48,256 nucleotides of DNA from Nanosynbacter sp. (GTDB lineage Bacteria > Patescibacteriota > Saccharimonadia > Saccharimonadales > Saccharimonadaceae), in NCBI GenBank assembly GCA_015257605.1, contig JABZJV010000001.1, positions 1-48,256 of the forward strand. The letters are read 5' to 3'. Shown here one piece after another: positions 30,627 to 39,191 of this stretch. The notes beneath the pieces were generated by a model. That model saw nothing but the letters and a program-made list of their open reading frames with translations, did not search any database and had not been told where the DNA came from. Position 1 is the stretch's first letter. Every line of letters starts with the position of its first letter. The position numbers and the translations under genes were made by a program.

Positions 30627-33600
30627 TTATTGGCGACGACGGATGATAGCGTATACGCCGGCAGCACCGCCTAGCACCAGCACGCCAGCGCCGATAATAT
30701 AACCGTATAGGCTATCGCCAGTTTCAGATAAGCGTCCGCCGTTAGCGGCAGCCTTGCCATTCTTTGCTGGAGCTCCAGGTTGATTACCACCATTAGCTGG
30801 CGTAGTATTCTCCGACCGCTCATAAATTATAACTGGATCGTCGATAACGCCGTTAGCAGTTTTATCCATGTCGCCAAAGCCGCCATCGGTAATTGAGTAT
30901 TCAACAATAGTGCGTTTGCCATCGACTGATGTTTTGAATGCGACTTTCTCGGTAATATCGGTAGCATTAGCGCCATTAATACTGTACTTGATTACTTTTA
31001 GGCGATTAACTTTGTAGATACGCGATAATTCGAGAGTAATTTTGGTAGTATACCCAACTACTGGCTGCGCGTGCCCGTCACAGTTGATTGTAAACTTGGC
31101 CGAGCCCTGCATCTGATAGCCAGTCGGAATATTTTTCGGCTGTTCTACCGCGGTAGCGTTTTTGATGTTGTAACATTTATCACCTGAGGTAGATAGCGTA
31201 ATATTGGTATTGTTTGCTTGGCGAATTGTTTGCTTATTGACAAAGGTTTGGACAACAATCGCATCTAGGCGCGCCTGAAGGTTTGTCTTAACGGCTTGAT
31301 CCTGTACTTTATCGACTAGTGTTCGCGCATGCGCTATAGACTGAGCAGTTTTCTGGCTTTCAGCATCAGCAACAGCTGCCTGCGCGGACGCCTGGGCGTC
31401 AGCTTCTTTCTTCTGAGCGGCAGTAACTGCCGAATTGAGCTGTTGTATCGCGGAACTAATATCAGCTGGCGTCGAGCTAGCAGCGGCCTCAACGTTCTTG
31501 GCATGCTGCAAAGCAGATTTGACTGCAGGATCGTTTCGGATATATGCTGGCTGCGCTTCCGCCCGAGCAATCACGTCGCGCAAAGTAGTCTTGTCTGGCC
31601 GCAAGGCATCGAGAGCTGCTTGCAACTCCGACGCCGCCGCTTGCAGGCGCATTACTGATACTGAAGCATCATTGTAGACTTGTTTAGCTTGCTTAATTTT
31701 AGCCTTTAGCGCATTGACAGTGTCAGCACTCATACCGGTCGTATCGACAGTCTCAGCTTTAGTAATAAGTGTGCCAAGCGTTTGTTTAGCGTTGCTGAGC
31801 TGCTGCGATACAGCGTCAAGACGCACCTGCAGAGCAGATTTAACCGACGCGTCCTGGACAGCGTCAACGAGAGTTTGAGCCGCCGTTACCGACTGCGCCG
31901 TTTTAGCGCCTTCTGCTGCCGCAACCGCATTGGCAGCAGCTGTTTGAGCATCAGTTTCTTTCTTTTTAGCAGCATTAATTGCCGACTTCAAATTATTGAC
32001 AGCTGTGCTAACTTCTGCTGGTGTTGGATTAGCCGCAGCATAAACATTTTTAGCATGTTGCAGGGCAGTTTTAACCGCTGAATCGTTCTTGATATAAACT
32101 GGCTCTTTGTCAGCATCCGCTATAGCTTTGGCTAGCGCTGTCTTATCGGTTTTGAGGTTATCAAGAGCTGATTGCAATTTGGTTTTGGCTTCAGTGAGCT
32201 GCACCACGGTCGACTCTTGGTCGTTATTGACCGCTTTAGCGGCAGCAATCGCGGTATTCAAAGCAGCAACAGTCTCGGCCGCTAGACCATCCGTCGGCGT
32301 ATTCTTCGCCTTGTCAATCAATTTCGATAAGGCTGTCCGCGCATCGGTAATTTCCTGTTTGACGGCGTTGAGCTCATCTTGCATCGCTGATTTCTTGGCT
32401 GGGTCCTGAACGTGCGCTAAAAGTGCCTCTGCAGCGCGAACATCAGCAGGCGACTTACTGTTTTTTGCTTTATCAACCGCCGTCCGTGCGGCCGCCTGAG
32501 CTGCTGTTTCTTTAGCTATTGCGGCGTCAAGTGCTTGCTTGAGATCGTTTGTCGCTTGGCTAATTTCGGCAGGTGTCGGATTTGGTTTAGCAACAACGTT
32601 CTTCGCAGCTGACAGCGCACTGGCTACCGCCGCATCTGCTTTGATATAATCTGCAGAGTTATTCGCGCGATCAATTTGCGCTTGGAGCTGAGCTTTATCA
32701 GCTTTCGGCAGCGTTGCAGACACTGTTAGTTGACCGTTGAATTGGGCGGTAGCAGTGCCAACTGTAACATTCTTGGTCCAAGTTGCCGACAACTCATGAG
32801 CATTATTATCATAAATTGGCGAGACGATTTTGACACGACCAGCCCCATCATTAGCCAAATCAGCGCTGTTGGTTATGGCAACAGCCGTACCCGATACATC
32901 TTTGAGCGGTGATGCAAACGGCGTTGTATTCGTACTCATACGGACGCGCTGATTAGAAACGTCAAGCATAGTCAATTTAGTTAAGCGACCCGCAAACGAC
33001 ATATCGCTAATATTACTGCGGTCTGCCTGCAGCGATGTTAATTGCGTCATCGCGCCAATACTATTCAGATCGTTATCAGTTAACGAGGTTGACGATACTT
33101 GGAGAGTCGTTACTTTAGTAAGTTGCTTTAGAACTTCGCTATGCACTAGCTGCGGCGTACCATTATCAGCACCAGACAGCTGCAATGTCGTCAAGGTGCC
33201 CGCACTCTTGGCAAAATCAGAAATATCAAACGCTGTCGATTTACTATCTACACTTACTTGTGTCAAATGCGTCAGATTAGCTAGCGGCTTGGTCGAAGCA
33301 ATCGGATTACCAGACGCTAAAAGTACGCTTAAGTTAGCCAAATGCGCCAACGGTTCGATCGACGCGACTTTATTATTTGTCATTGTCAACTTGGTCAATT
33401 TTGCTAACGATGACAAAGGCGCCAAATCAGCAACTTCGTTATTGTCAACCTTCAGCTCTTGCAAATTAGTTGCCTTCTCGAGACCTGTTAGATTTTTAAC
33501 TTTAACACCGCCGTCTACGGTAAGTTGCGTCAATTGAGCTAGCTCGTCCACTGTGATATCCTGAGTGCTCGGACGATTGCTATCAAGCGTTTTATTGATA

Positions 33601-35759
33601 GCTGCCTTGAGGCCAGCATCAGGAATATTGACAGTTACTGGAGGTGTCGGCGGAGTCTGCCCGCCCGTCGCATCCATCAGCACATTAACCAGAGCACCAG
33701 CATTTACCGGTACGCCAGCTTTAACAGTTTTGCCTGTTGGGTCAATCGCTTGCGCTACGTCGCTTGATAACGGTTTACCCTTGTTGATAGCTGGGCTACC
33801 TGGTTTGAGATTGTAATTGCTCTTTTTGTAATCGTTATTATTTGCTGCTTCTTTCACGAAATACGGATTATTTGCTCGCGAGCCAAAAGTATCAAGCGAA
33901 TGCGCATCGCGGCCGTCAATCGAGTTCGACAATTTTGGATTATTCGCGATATCAGAAGCTCTGCTTATAACTGTATCAGTCTTTGAAGGAATCTGTTTGA
34001 AATCCCACACCGACAAATTTATATCGTCTGATTCGTTACGGTAATATACATTATAATCAAATCCTTTGAGCATATCGTTGGCATCGACATACGGTCTATT
34101 TTGATCATTCTGAGATCCTTCAACACGCAGTGAATACGCGCGTTGATAATTACCGCCAGAAAGATCCTCTGCTCGAGCTAACGGCCGCGAAGATATAATG
34201 TTGTTATACAATTCAACGCCCGAAGTATTCCAATCTAGGCCCAGCCCCTGCGACCAACTTTCGTTAGCTACACAGGACCCACCTTTCCAATAATTGCATC
34301 CGTCAATACGACTATCTTCAAATATGTATATTGGCCGATAAGTGCGAGATATGGTATTGTTATACACCTTAACATCATCGCTGCCGGCTACACGAATGCC
34401 CGTACCGGAACTTTCGATTATATTAGAAGCAATTATACCATTACCAGAAACTTCATACATGATAGCAAGCGGAGAATTAGTAAAGAAGTTGCCAACGATT
34501 TTCGTTTCTACGCAACCCTCATCGCACCAAAAGCCAATCATACCTTCGCTATTAGCGTTGGCAGCAGTAGAATACGCTTTAGTGTCGCGAGAATAATCAA
34601 CAATATTATTACGGAATGTGAAATTTCGCGTATGCGTAACTTTGATATCAGCCATCGTACAATAAGCTCCGCAGCCAATCGTCAAGAAACCTTCCGCGTT
34701 GTTGCCATATAATTCACCGTTAGTAAATACTGTGTTGTGGGATTTGTTAGCCCCAACTCCCGAGCCGCCATTATCTATCGCCTTTACGCCGCGCGCCGTC
34801 GACGACTCTGCTTTGTTAAAGAACAGGCCTTGGCTTGCACTTTGGGTAACAATCATGTCTTGAACTAGCGAGCCAGATCCATTAATACTCACCGCAGTTG
34901 GACCCGAATAAACCCCTCTGTCAGCGGCAGGATCGTAAGGATCATTAAAACCCCAAACCTGAACAGGCGAATACTGAGCAACGTTAATGCCTTTCACGGA
35001 AACGTTTTTGCCAGTACTAGTGAAAGCTCGCGCCCGCTCTGATATCTCGGTTACGCCGCTAGCTGGATTCTTGCCAATATAATAAGATATCGCATCTTGC
35101 TGGCCAATATTATAGCCGTCTGCATTATTGTTAGGGGTTTTGAGTGTAGTAGGAGTATTGTCTTCGACATAAAAAGTATTACTACCAGGCGTTACCTCTA
35201 CTTTGGTTTTAACCTGCTTTAGCGGCTCGTCATTAATGAAGACCTGTTCTGGGTAGGCCGCGGTACCTTCAACGCTTGGATTGGCATTTGTGGTACAAAC
35301 ATGACAGAAGTTGTGATAATTCCCAGTTGTTTTCCATATGCCATTTTCACTAGTCCATGAATTTACGACATCGCTACCCTTTAACCAAACTTCTGCCCCC
35401 GGTGCCGCTTGAATAGTCACATTATCGCCAGAGATGAAAAAATGCGGTTCACGATAAATACCCGACTTCGCGACTACTGTACCGCCACTACCAATAGAGC
35501 TGAGAGCTTTCTTAAAAGTAGCGTACGGCGAACCCTCGGAGCCATTACCTGAAGTGTCGTTGCCATTCGGTGCTACCCACGCGACATTACTCGTTGGGAC
35601 GGTGTAATTGGTTTTAATAAAAGAGTACTTTTTGTTGAGCTGCGACGCCTGAGCTCGCGGCAAATTCACCAGCACCAAACTTAATGCCGCAATGAATACG
35701 GTTATTCCAACGCCAATACGGCGATATTTATATTTGATATTTTTCCTGTGTATTTTCAT
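30627..35759 (-). CDS. Giant cell-wall-anchored surface protein (1,710 aa)
   Basis: An N-terminal signal peptide (cleavage after about residue 38, RAQASQLNKK) is followed by a parallel beta-helix region (about 50-690, many short xGNxxxNN-like rungs such as FTNGELYGNNAEGFLTIG). Next are leucine-rich repeats (about 715-960, LAKLTKLTMTNNKVASIEPL style). Three helical FIVAR-like repeats of about 184 aa follow, keyed by DYIKADAAV, VYIKNDSAV and AYIRNDPAV, each with AKNV and TPAxxS. A beta domain and a sorting signal LSETG (1677-1681) with a membrane span and RRRQ tail complete it. LSETG varies from LPxTG. It is probably the main adhesin contacting the host bacterium. It has GAGG 7 nt upstream of the AGGAGT-ATG start. 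Confidence 0.9.
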   Translation of the reverse strand: MKIHRKNIKYKYRRIGVGITVFIAALSLVLVNLPRAQASQLNKKYSFIKTNYTVPTSNVAWVAPNGNDTSGNGSEGSPYATFKKALSSIGSGGTVVAKSGIYREPHFFISGDNVTIQAAPGAEVWLKGSDVVNSWTSENGIWKTTGNYHNFCHVCTTNANPSVEGTAAYPEQVFINDEPLKQVKTKVEVTPGSNTFYVEDNTPTTLKTPNNNADGYNIGQQDAISYYIGKNPASGVTEISERARAFTSTGKNVSVKGINVAQYSPVQVWGFNDPYDPAADRGVYSGPTAVSINGSGSLVQDMIVTQSASQGLFFNKAESSTARGVKAIDNGGSGVGANKSHNTVFTNGELYGNNAEGFLTIGCGAYCTMADIKVTHTRNFTFRNNIVDYSRDTKAYSTAANANSEGMIGFWCDEGCVETKIVGNFFTNSPLAIMYEVSGNGIIASNIIESSGTGIRVAGSDDVKVYNNTISRTYRPIYIFEDSRIDGCNYWKGGSCVANESWSQGLGLDWNTSGVELYNNIISSRPLARAEDLSGGNYQRAYSLRVEGSQNDQNRPYVDANDMLKGFDYNVYYRNESDDINLSVWDFKQIPSKTDTVISRASDIANNPKLSNSIDGRDAHSLDTFGSRANNPYFVKEAANNNDYKKSNYNLKPGSPAINKGKPLSSDVAQAIDPTGKTVKAGVPVNAGALVNVLMDATGGQTPPTPPVTVNIPDAGLKAAINKTLDSNRPSTQDITVDELAQLTQLTVDGGVKVKNLTGLEKATNLQELKVDNNEVADLAPLSSLAKLTKLTMTNNKVASIEPLAHLANLSVLLASGNPIASTKPLANLTHLTQVSVDSKSTAFDISDFAKSAGTLTTLQLSGADNGTPQLVHSEVLKQLTKVTTLQVSSTSLTDNDLNSIGAMTQLTSLQADRSNISDMSFAGRLTKLTMLDVSNQRVRMSTNTTPFASPLKDVSGTAVAITNSADLANDGAGRVKIVSPIYDNNAHELSATWTKNVTVGTATAQFNGQLTVSATLPKADKAQLQAQIDRANNSADYIKADAAVASALSAAKNVVAKPNPTPAEISQATNDLKQALDAAIAKETAAQAAARTAVDKAKNSKSPADVRAAEALLAHVQDPAKKSAMQDELNAVKQEITDARTALSKLIDKAKNTPTDGLAAETVAALNTAIAAAKAVNNDQESTVVQLTEAKTKLQSALDNLKTDKTALAKAIADADKEPVYIKNDSAVKTALQHAKNVYAAANPTPAEVSTAVNNLKSAINAAKKKETDAQTAAANAVAAAEGAKTAQSVTAAQTLVDAVQDASVKSALQVRLDAVSQQLSNAKQTLGTLITKAETVDTTGMSADTVNALKAKIKQAKQVYNDASVSVMRLQAAASELQAALDALRPDKTTLRDVIARAEAQPAYIRNDPAVKSALQHAKNVEAAASSTPADISSAIQQLNSAVTAAQKKEADAQASAQAAVADAESQKTAQSIAHARTLVDKVQDQAVKTNLQARLDAIVVQTFVNKQTIRQANNTNITLSTSGDKCYNIKNATAVEQPKNIPTGYQMQGSAKFTINCDGHAQPVVGYTTKITLELSRIYKVNRLKVIKYSINGANATDITEKVAFKTSVDGKRTIVEYSITDGGFGDMDKTANGVIDDPVIIYERSENTTPANGGNQPGAPAKNGKAAANGGRLSETGDSLYGYIIGAGVLVLGGAAGVYAIIRRRQ
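31250..32700 (-). repeat. Three about 550-bp tandem coding repeats in the surface protein
   Basis: Copies keyed by xYIKxDxAV lie near 32641, 32091 and 31539, a spacing of about 551 bp (about 184 codons). Each holds a FIVAR-type helix pair followed by a VQDxxxKxxLQxxLDA helical segment. Such repeats can vary in number between strains. Confidence 0.8.
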
Positions 35760-35852
35760 ACTCCTACCTCACTTGGGTTATATACTTGACATAGTAGCAT
35801 AAGCAAATCGAGCCAGTCAACAAATAATCTGTACGTCGTAATGATTTTACGC

Positions 35853-35858
35853 TATAAT
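35853..35858 (+). promoter_or_regulatory. -10 box of the tRNA at 35868
   Basis: TATAAT at 35853-35858, 9 nt before the mature 5' end. Confidence 0.6.
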
Positions 35859-35867
35859 ATCAGCAAT

Positions 35868-35943
35868 GGGGGCGTAGCTCAGGGGTTAGAGCAGCGGGCT
35901 CATAACCTGTTGGTCGTTGGTTCGATCCCAACCGCCCCCACCA
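35868..35943 (+). tRNA. tRNA with CAU anticodon, probably tRNA-Ile2
   Basis: A 76-nt cloverleaf with CCA encoded: acceptor GGGGGCG/CGCCCCC, C11-G24 elongator-type D-stem, anticodon loop CTCATAA, and the TTGGTC variable-loop context seen in many tRNA-Ile2. With an elongator Met (19899) and an initiator (29988) also present, this is the best candidate for the TilS-modified AUA decoder. A second elongator Met cannot be excluded. Confidence 0.75.
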
Positions 35944-35969
35944 CCATAATCAACCACAGAAATCAAAAA

Positions 35970-36002
35970 ACCTCCCTTAGGGTAATCAGGGAGGTAATTT
36001 TG
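35970..36002 (+). terminator. Terminator after the tRNA
   Basis: Stem ACCTCCC (35970-35976) with GGGAGGT (35989-35995), preceded by an A-run and followed by AATTTT. Confidence 0.7.
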
Positions 36003-36069
36003 TGCACCTGTTTGTTTACATATCTAGATTAGCAAACTTGCTATCTAAACGCAAGCACTTTGCCACCAC

Positions 36070-36102
36070 AAAAAACCCTCAGCTGACAAGCCGAGGGTTT
36101 TA
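36070..36102 (-). terminator. Terminator of the 68-aa gene
   Basis: Stem AAAACCCTC with GAGGGTTTT and runs of A/T on both sides, 14 nt beyond the stop codon of the minus-strand gene. It can work in both directions. Confidence 0.85.
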
Positions 36103-36115
36103 AAAAAAGCAAAAT

Positions 36116-36322
36116 TTATTTCTTCTTAGAAACTGTCAGAAAGCCATTGCGCGGGTTTTCTTTAACGACGCGATCCTCTGGCAAGTCGCATGGTTCGCCT
36201 TTTTCGTTTTTCTCTACCTTAGTGAAAAAATAGATAGTTTGCGGTTTACCGCCGCGAAGTGTAACCTCAGTTTTGTGTAGATAATAAGTGACGCCCTTTG
36301 AATTCGTGTGCTTGTAAGCCAT
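36116..36322 (-). CDS. Conserved small protein (68 aa)
   Basis: A small, basic and beta-rich protein: MAYKHTNSKGVTYYLHKTEV, TLRGGKPQTIYFFTKV, LPEDRVVKENPRNGFLTV. I recognise this pattern as a short protein widespread in Patescibacteria and some other bacteria with no known function. It has a strong TAGGAGG ribosome site and its own terminator, so it is a free-standing expressed gene. No catalytic motif is visible; its charge suggests nucleic acid or ribosome contact, which is speculation. Confidence 0.75.
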   Translation of the reverse strand: MAYKHTNSKGVTYYLHKTEVTLRGGKPQTIYFFTKVEKNEKGEPCDLPEDRVVKENPRNGFLTVSKKK

Positions 36323-36414
36323 TGTTTTATACCTCCTATTAGTATTGGTTTACATCTGTTAGCTTATCGTAACCTGCATTGAGTGTCAACACTTTACACC
36401 CCTAGCCGTACCAG

Positions 36415-37041
36415 TCAAGCAGCTCGATATTTATAGCGCAATAATAGGTGTAATATTACAAGGCTAATCAAACGCAGTACTATAACTACCAAAATCACTA
36501 CCGCCAAAACTATCGACCAGCCAGCAAAATCAGGCGTCCAAAGCGGCGACGTATATTCGTGGCGGTATAGTTCGGTGTTGGGCAATTCTGGGTCTTTGAG
36601 TTTGTCAGAGGTGGGATATTTTGATAATTCATTAACAAAACATTGAATATAAGCCATCGACCAACCGCTATATTGCGGATGGCAAACTGCTTCAGCCTGA
36701 GCATGAACTCTTGCGTTCTCGGACGACGCCGCCGAAGCTCTCTGGATAGCCGCTTGCGAGTCGCGCTCATACTGATGCTGTAGATAAATCACGCCGCTGC
36801 TGGCATTCATATGCGTGGTTGAGTAACGCTGCAAATCTTGCAGACGATTAAATATTTGTGTTTCGTTGCCTGATTTGTCGGCTGTCGCCACAGCACTGCG
36901 GCGCTGTATCATGCCAACATTATTAATACGCAAAAAAGTTGCCGCTACAAAACAAACTAGTACAAACAAAATCAATAATTGCCAGGTCTTGACTCGCTCA
37001 AGACGCCGAAGATTTCGCCTCGCCACGCGTTTATCGGCCAT
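36415..37041 (-). CDS. Two-span membrane protein with extracytoplasmic domain
   Basis: The 208-aa product has a basic cytoplasmic N-terminus, a first span (about 21-40), and a helical outside domain (about 45-165) with two cysteines in VCHPQYSGWSMAYIQCFVNE. A second span (about 175-200, IVLAVVILVVIVLRLISLV) ends in a basic tail. The disulfide-like pair and YIQCF motif look like a lineage-specific Saccharibacteria family; function unknown. It is divergent from murC and separated from it by 63 nt. Confidence 0.65.
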   Translation of the reverse strand: MADKRVARRNLRRLERVKTWQLLILFVLVCFVAATFLRINNVGMIQRRSAVATADKSGNETQIFNRLQDLQRYSTTHMNASSGVIYLQHQYERDSQAAIQRASAASSENARVHAQAEAVCHPQYSGWSMAYIQCFVNELSKYPTSDKLKDPELPNTELYRHEYTSPLWTPDFAGWSIVLAVVILVVIVLRLISLVILHLLLRYKYRAA

Positions 37042-37092
37042 TATTCCCGCCCTTCATTACTTAATAGTATACCACGAGCAGCTTGATTGCGT

Positions 37093-37098
37093 TATAGT
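37093..37098 (+). promoter_or_regulatory. -10 box of murC
   Basis: TATAGT ends 6 nt before the murC ATG at 37105, placing the transcript start on the A of ATG. AGAAG lies in the gap but would not be part of the transcript. Confidence 0.6.
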
Positions 37099-37104
37099 AG
37101 AAGT

Positions 37105-38358
37105 ATGAATATTTATTTCTCTGGCATTGGCGGCGTCGCTATCGGACCGTTAGCTGAATTATCTCATGACGCCGGGCATAGCGTACAAGGCTCGGACGCG
37201 CACTCGAGTCTAGAAACTAGCGAGTTAATGCAGCGCGGCATTGTCGTTACTGATGACCAGTCTGGCGATTATCTAGAATACTGCCATAAGCAGCGCCGTA
37301 TCGACTGGCTCGTTTACACCGCCGCCTTGCCCGCTGACCACCCAGAGCTAGTGAGAGCGCAAAAATTAGGCATTTACACAGCTAAGCGCGACGAGCTGCT
37401 ACGCTACATTATGAGCGAGAAGAATCTCAAGATGATCGCTATTGCTGGCACTCACGGCAAAACAACAACTACCGGCATGATGATTTGGGTGCTGCGCCAA
37501 CTCGGCGTCCCAATCAGTTATTCAATTGGCACCACTATCAGTTTTGGGCCGAGCGGGCACTACGCACCGAACAGCGAGTATTTCATATATGAGTGCGATG
37601 AATTCGATCGCAACTTCTTGCATTTCAGCCCACACCTTTCGCTGATTACTTCTATTGATTACGATCATCCCGATACGTACCCAACTCAAGCCGCTTATAC
37701 CAGAGCTTTCCAACAATTTCTCGGACAAAGCGAACTATCTATTCTCTGGAAAAAGGACACCCTTACCGGTCTAGAACCAGTTAATAAATCTTGGGTGCTC
37801 AAAGACGAGGAAGTTAAAAGTTTTCGCATTCCAGGCTGGCATAATCGAGCCAACGCCACGCTGGTTGCCAAAGCCTGCGAGCGGCTAAAGCTGGGTAATC
37901 CTGATATCGTGAAGGTTGCCGTCGAGAATTTTCCTGGTACGCAGCGGCGATTTGAACGCTTGGCGCCTGGACTGTACTCCGATTATGGCCACCATCCAGC
38001 CGAAATATACGCTACGCTGCAAATGGCGCACGAAATATCCCGTGAAGTAACTCTTGTTTACCAGCCGCACCAAAATGTTCGTCAGCACGAAATTCAATCA
38101 ATGTACACAAACGAAGTTTTTCGCTACGCTGACAGCGTATATTGGCTGCCGACATATTTGACGCGCGAGAATCCGGATTTACCGATACTGACGCCTGCAG
38201 ACTTAACTAAAAACCTCACCCGCCCCGAAGTACATATTGCCAGCCTCAACGATGATTTGTGGAAGTCTATCATGCTTGACCGCGAGTTAGGCAAACTAGT
38301 CCTCTGCATGGGCGCTGGCACCATTGATGAGTGGCTGCGGCAGCATCTGAAGATTTAG
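37105..38358 (+). CDS. murC: UDP-N-acetylmuramate-L-alanine ligase
   Basis: MurC adds the first amino acid to the peptidoglycan stem. The 417-aa product has the N-terminal Rossmann motif IYFSGIGGVAIGPLAE, SVQGSD with the serine that binds UDP-MurNAc, the ATP loop IAGTHGKTTTTG, ECDEFDRNFL in the central domain, and a C-terminal domain with SDYGHHPAEI and YQPHQNVR. It is shorter than E. coli MurC (491 aa), with a compact central domain. The ATG at 37105 is preferred because the upstream extension runs through the -10 box. A Mpl-type recycling ligase is less likely. Confidence 0.92.
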   Translation: MNIYFSGIGGVAIGPLAELSHDAGHSVQGSDAHSSLETSELMQRGIVVTDDQSGDYLEYCHKQRRIDWLVYTAALPADHPELVRAQKLGIYTAKRDELLRYIMSEKNLKMIAIAGTHGKTTTTGMMIWVLRQLGVPISYSIGTTISFGPSGHYAPNSEYFIYECDEFDRNFLHFSPHLSLITSIDYDHPDTYPTQAAYTRAFQQFLGQSELSILWKKDTLTGLEPVNKSWVLKDEEVKSFRIPGWHNRANATLVAKACERLKLGNPDIVKVAVENFPGTQRRFERLAPGLYSDYGHHPAEIYATLQMAHEISREVTLVYQPHQNVRQHEIQSMYTNEVFRYADSVYWLPTYLTRENPDLPILTPADLTKNLTRPEVHIASLNDDLWKSIMLDRELGKLVLCMGAGTIDEWLRQHLKI

Positions 38359-38362
38359 AGTT

Positions 38363-38704
38363 TTACCGATTATCGCCGCTACCATGCAGCTGGCCGCGCT
38401 GCTGGCGACTGGCTAGCTTTTCGTTATTAAGCCGCGCTACCTCTTCCAAGCTAGAGCCGAGCAAATGCGCCGCCGAATTGACATACCACAATATGTCACC
38501 TAATTCTTTGATAATTTCTGCGCGATCATCGGCAGTTAGTTCGCCCCGCCTGTCGCGAATTAGCTTTTTGAACTTTTCCATCACCTCGCCCGACTCGCCA
38601 GCCAAACCTAGTATTTGCGCCATCAAATCAGCGCTGATATCGCCGTATGCGTGATCGCTCGTTAGCGTTGAAATAGCTTTTTGCGAATAATCTTGAAAAT
38701 TCAT
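38363..38704 (-). CDS. MazG-like nucleotide pyrophosphohydrolase
   Basis: The 113-aa all-alpha protein carries the MazG metal-binding pattern: GLAGESGEVMEKFKKLIRD (ExxE) and, 28 residues later, EIIKELGDILWYV (ExxD). Such enzymes hydrolyse (d)NTPs to NMPs and remove aberrant nucleotides. The C-terminal LASRQQRGQLHGSGDNR is typical for the phage/CPR type. AGGAGG precedes the ATG. It converges on murC, ending 4 nt after that gene's stop. Confidence 0.85.
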   Translation of the reverse strand: MNFQDYSQKAISTLTSDHAYGDISADLMAQILGLAGESGEVMEKFKKLIRDRRGELTADDRAEIIKELGDILWYVNSAAHLLGSSLEEVARLNNEKLASRQQRGQLHGSGDNR

Positions 38705-38771
38705 GTTCCCCTCCTATTTGTATGTATTATAACAGTAATTACTAGCCGCTAGCTATTTGGCGTGAACCTGA

Positions 38772-39083
38772 TTATTTGCTTTCGCGAGGGTTTGGGTTTG
38801 AACCATATCTATCTAAACATGTAGCCAGGTCTTCTACTTCTTGTCGAAATCCTGGATCTTGCTGGCACCTTTTAATATAATTGCCGACAGCTTTTCTTGC
38901 AACACAACCCAAGGTTTCGCGCCTTACCTTTGCAACCGTTGTAAACCTATCAAATAATTCTCCTGACATCTCTACGTCAACAGTACGCCATCCTTTACCC
39001 ACTGGTACTTCTGAACAATCTATCCCTTCTGCGGACTGCGACACGCCTGCACAATCGCAAGGTTTTCCTTCAATATTTGCCAT
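38772..39083 (-). CDS. Small hypothetical protein, possibly ribbon-helix-helix-like
   Basis: The 103-aa protein has a Cys-containing N-terminus (PCDCAG) and then GWRTVDVEMSGELFDRFTTV followed by ETLGCVARKAVGNYIKRC. That is a strand plus two helices, the outline of a ribbon-helix-helix DNA-binding unit, though not a sure match. It is divergent from the HTH regulator at 39192 and separated from it by 108 nt; either protein might regulate this interval. It has a GAAAGGAGAA ribosome site. Confidence 0.5.
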   Translation of the reverse strand: MANIEGKPCDCAGVSQSAEGIDCSEVPVGKGWRTVDVEMSGELFDRFTTVAKVRRETLGCVARKAVGNYIKRCQQDPGFRQEVEDLATCLDRYGSNPNPRESK

Positions 39084-39179
39084 AACATTCTCCTTTCGTT
39101 ACCAGCAAATCATATCGTACCGCTGCTGCCGATTCCAGACAAAATGGTTGATATTTTATGACAATTTTATAATTTATGC

Positions 39180-39185
39180 TATATT
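39180..39185 (+). promoter_or_regulatory. Promoter -10 box of the HTH regulator
   Basis: TATATT ends 6 nt before the ATG at 39192. ATGACA 16 nt upstream of it is a fair -35 (5 of 6 matches to TTGACA). The arrangement predicts a leaderless mRNA. Confidence 0.65.
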
Positions 39186-39191
39186 ACAGAT

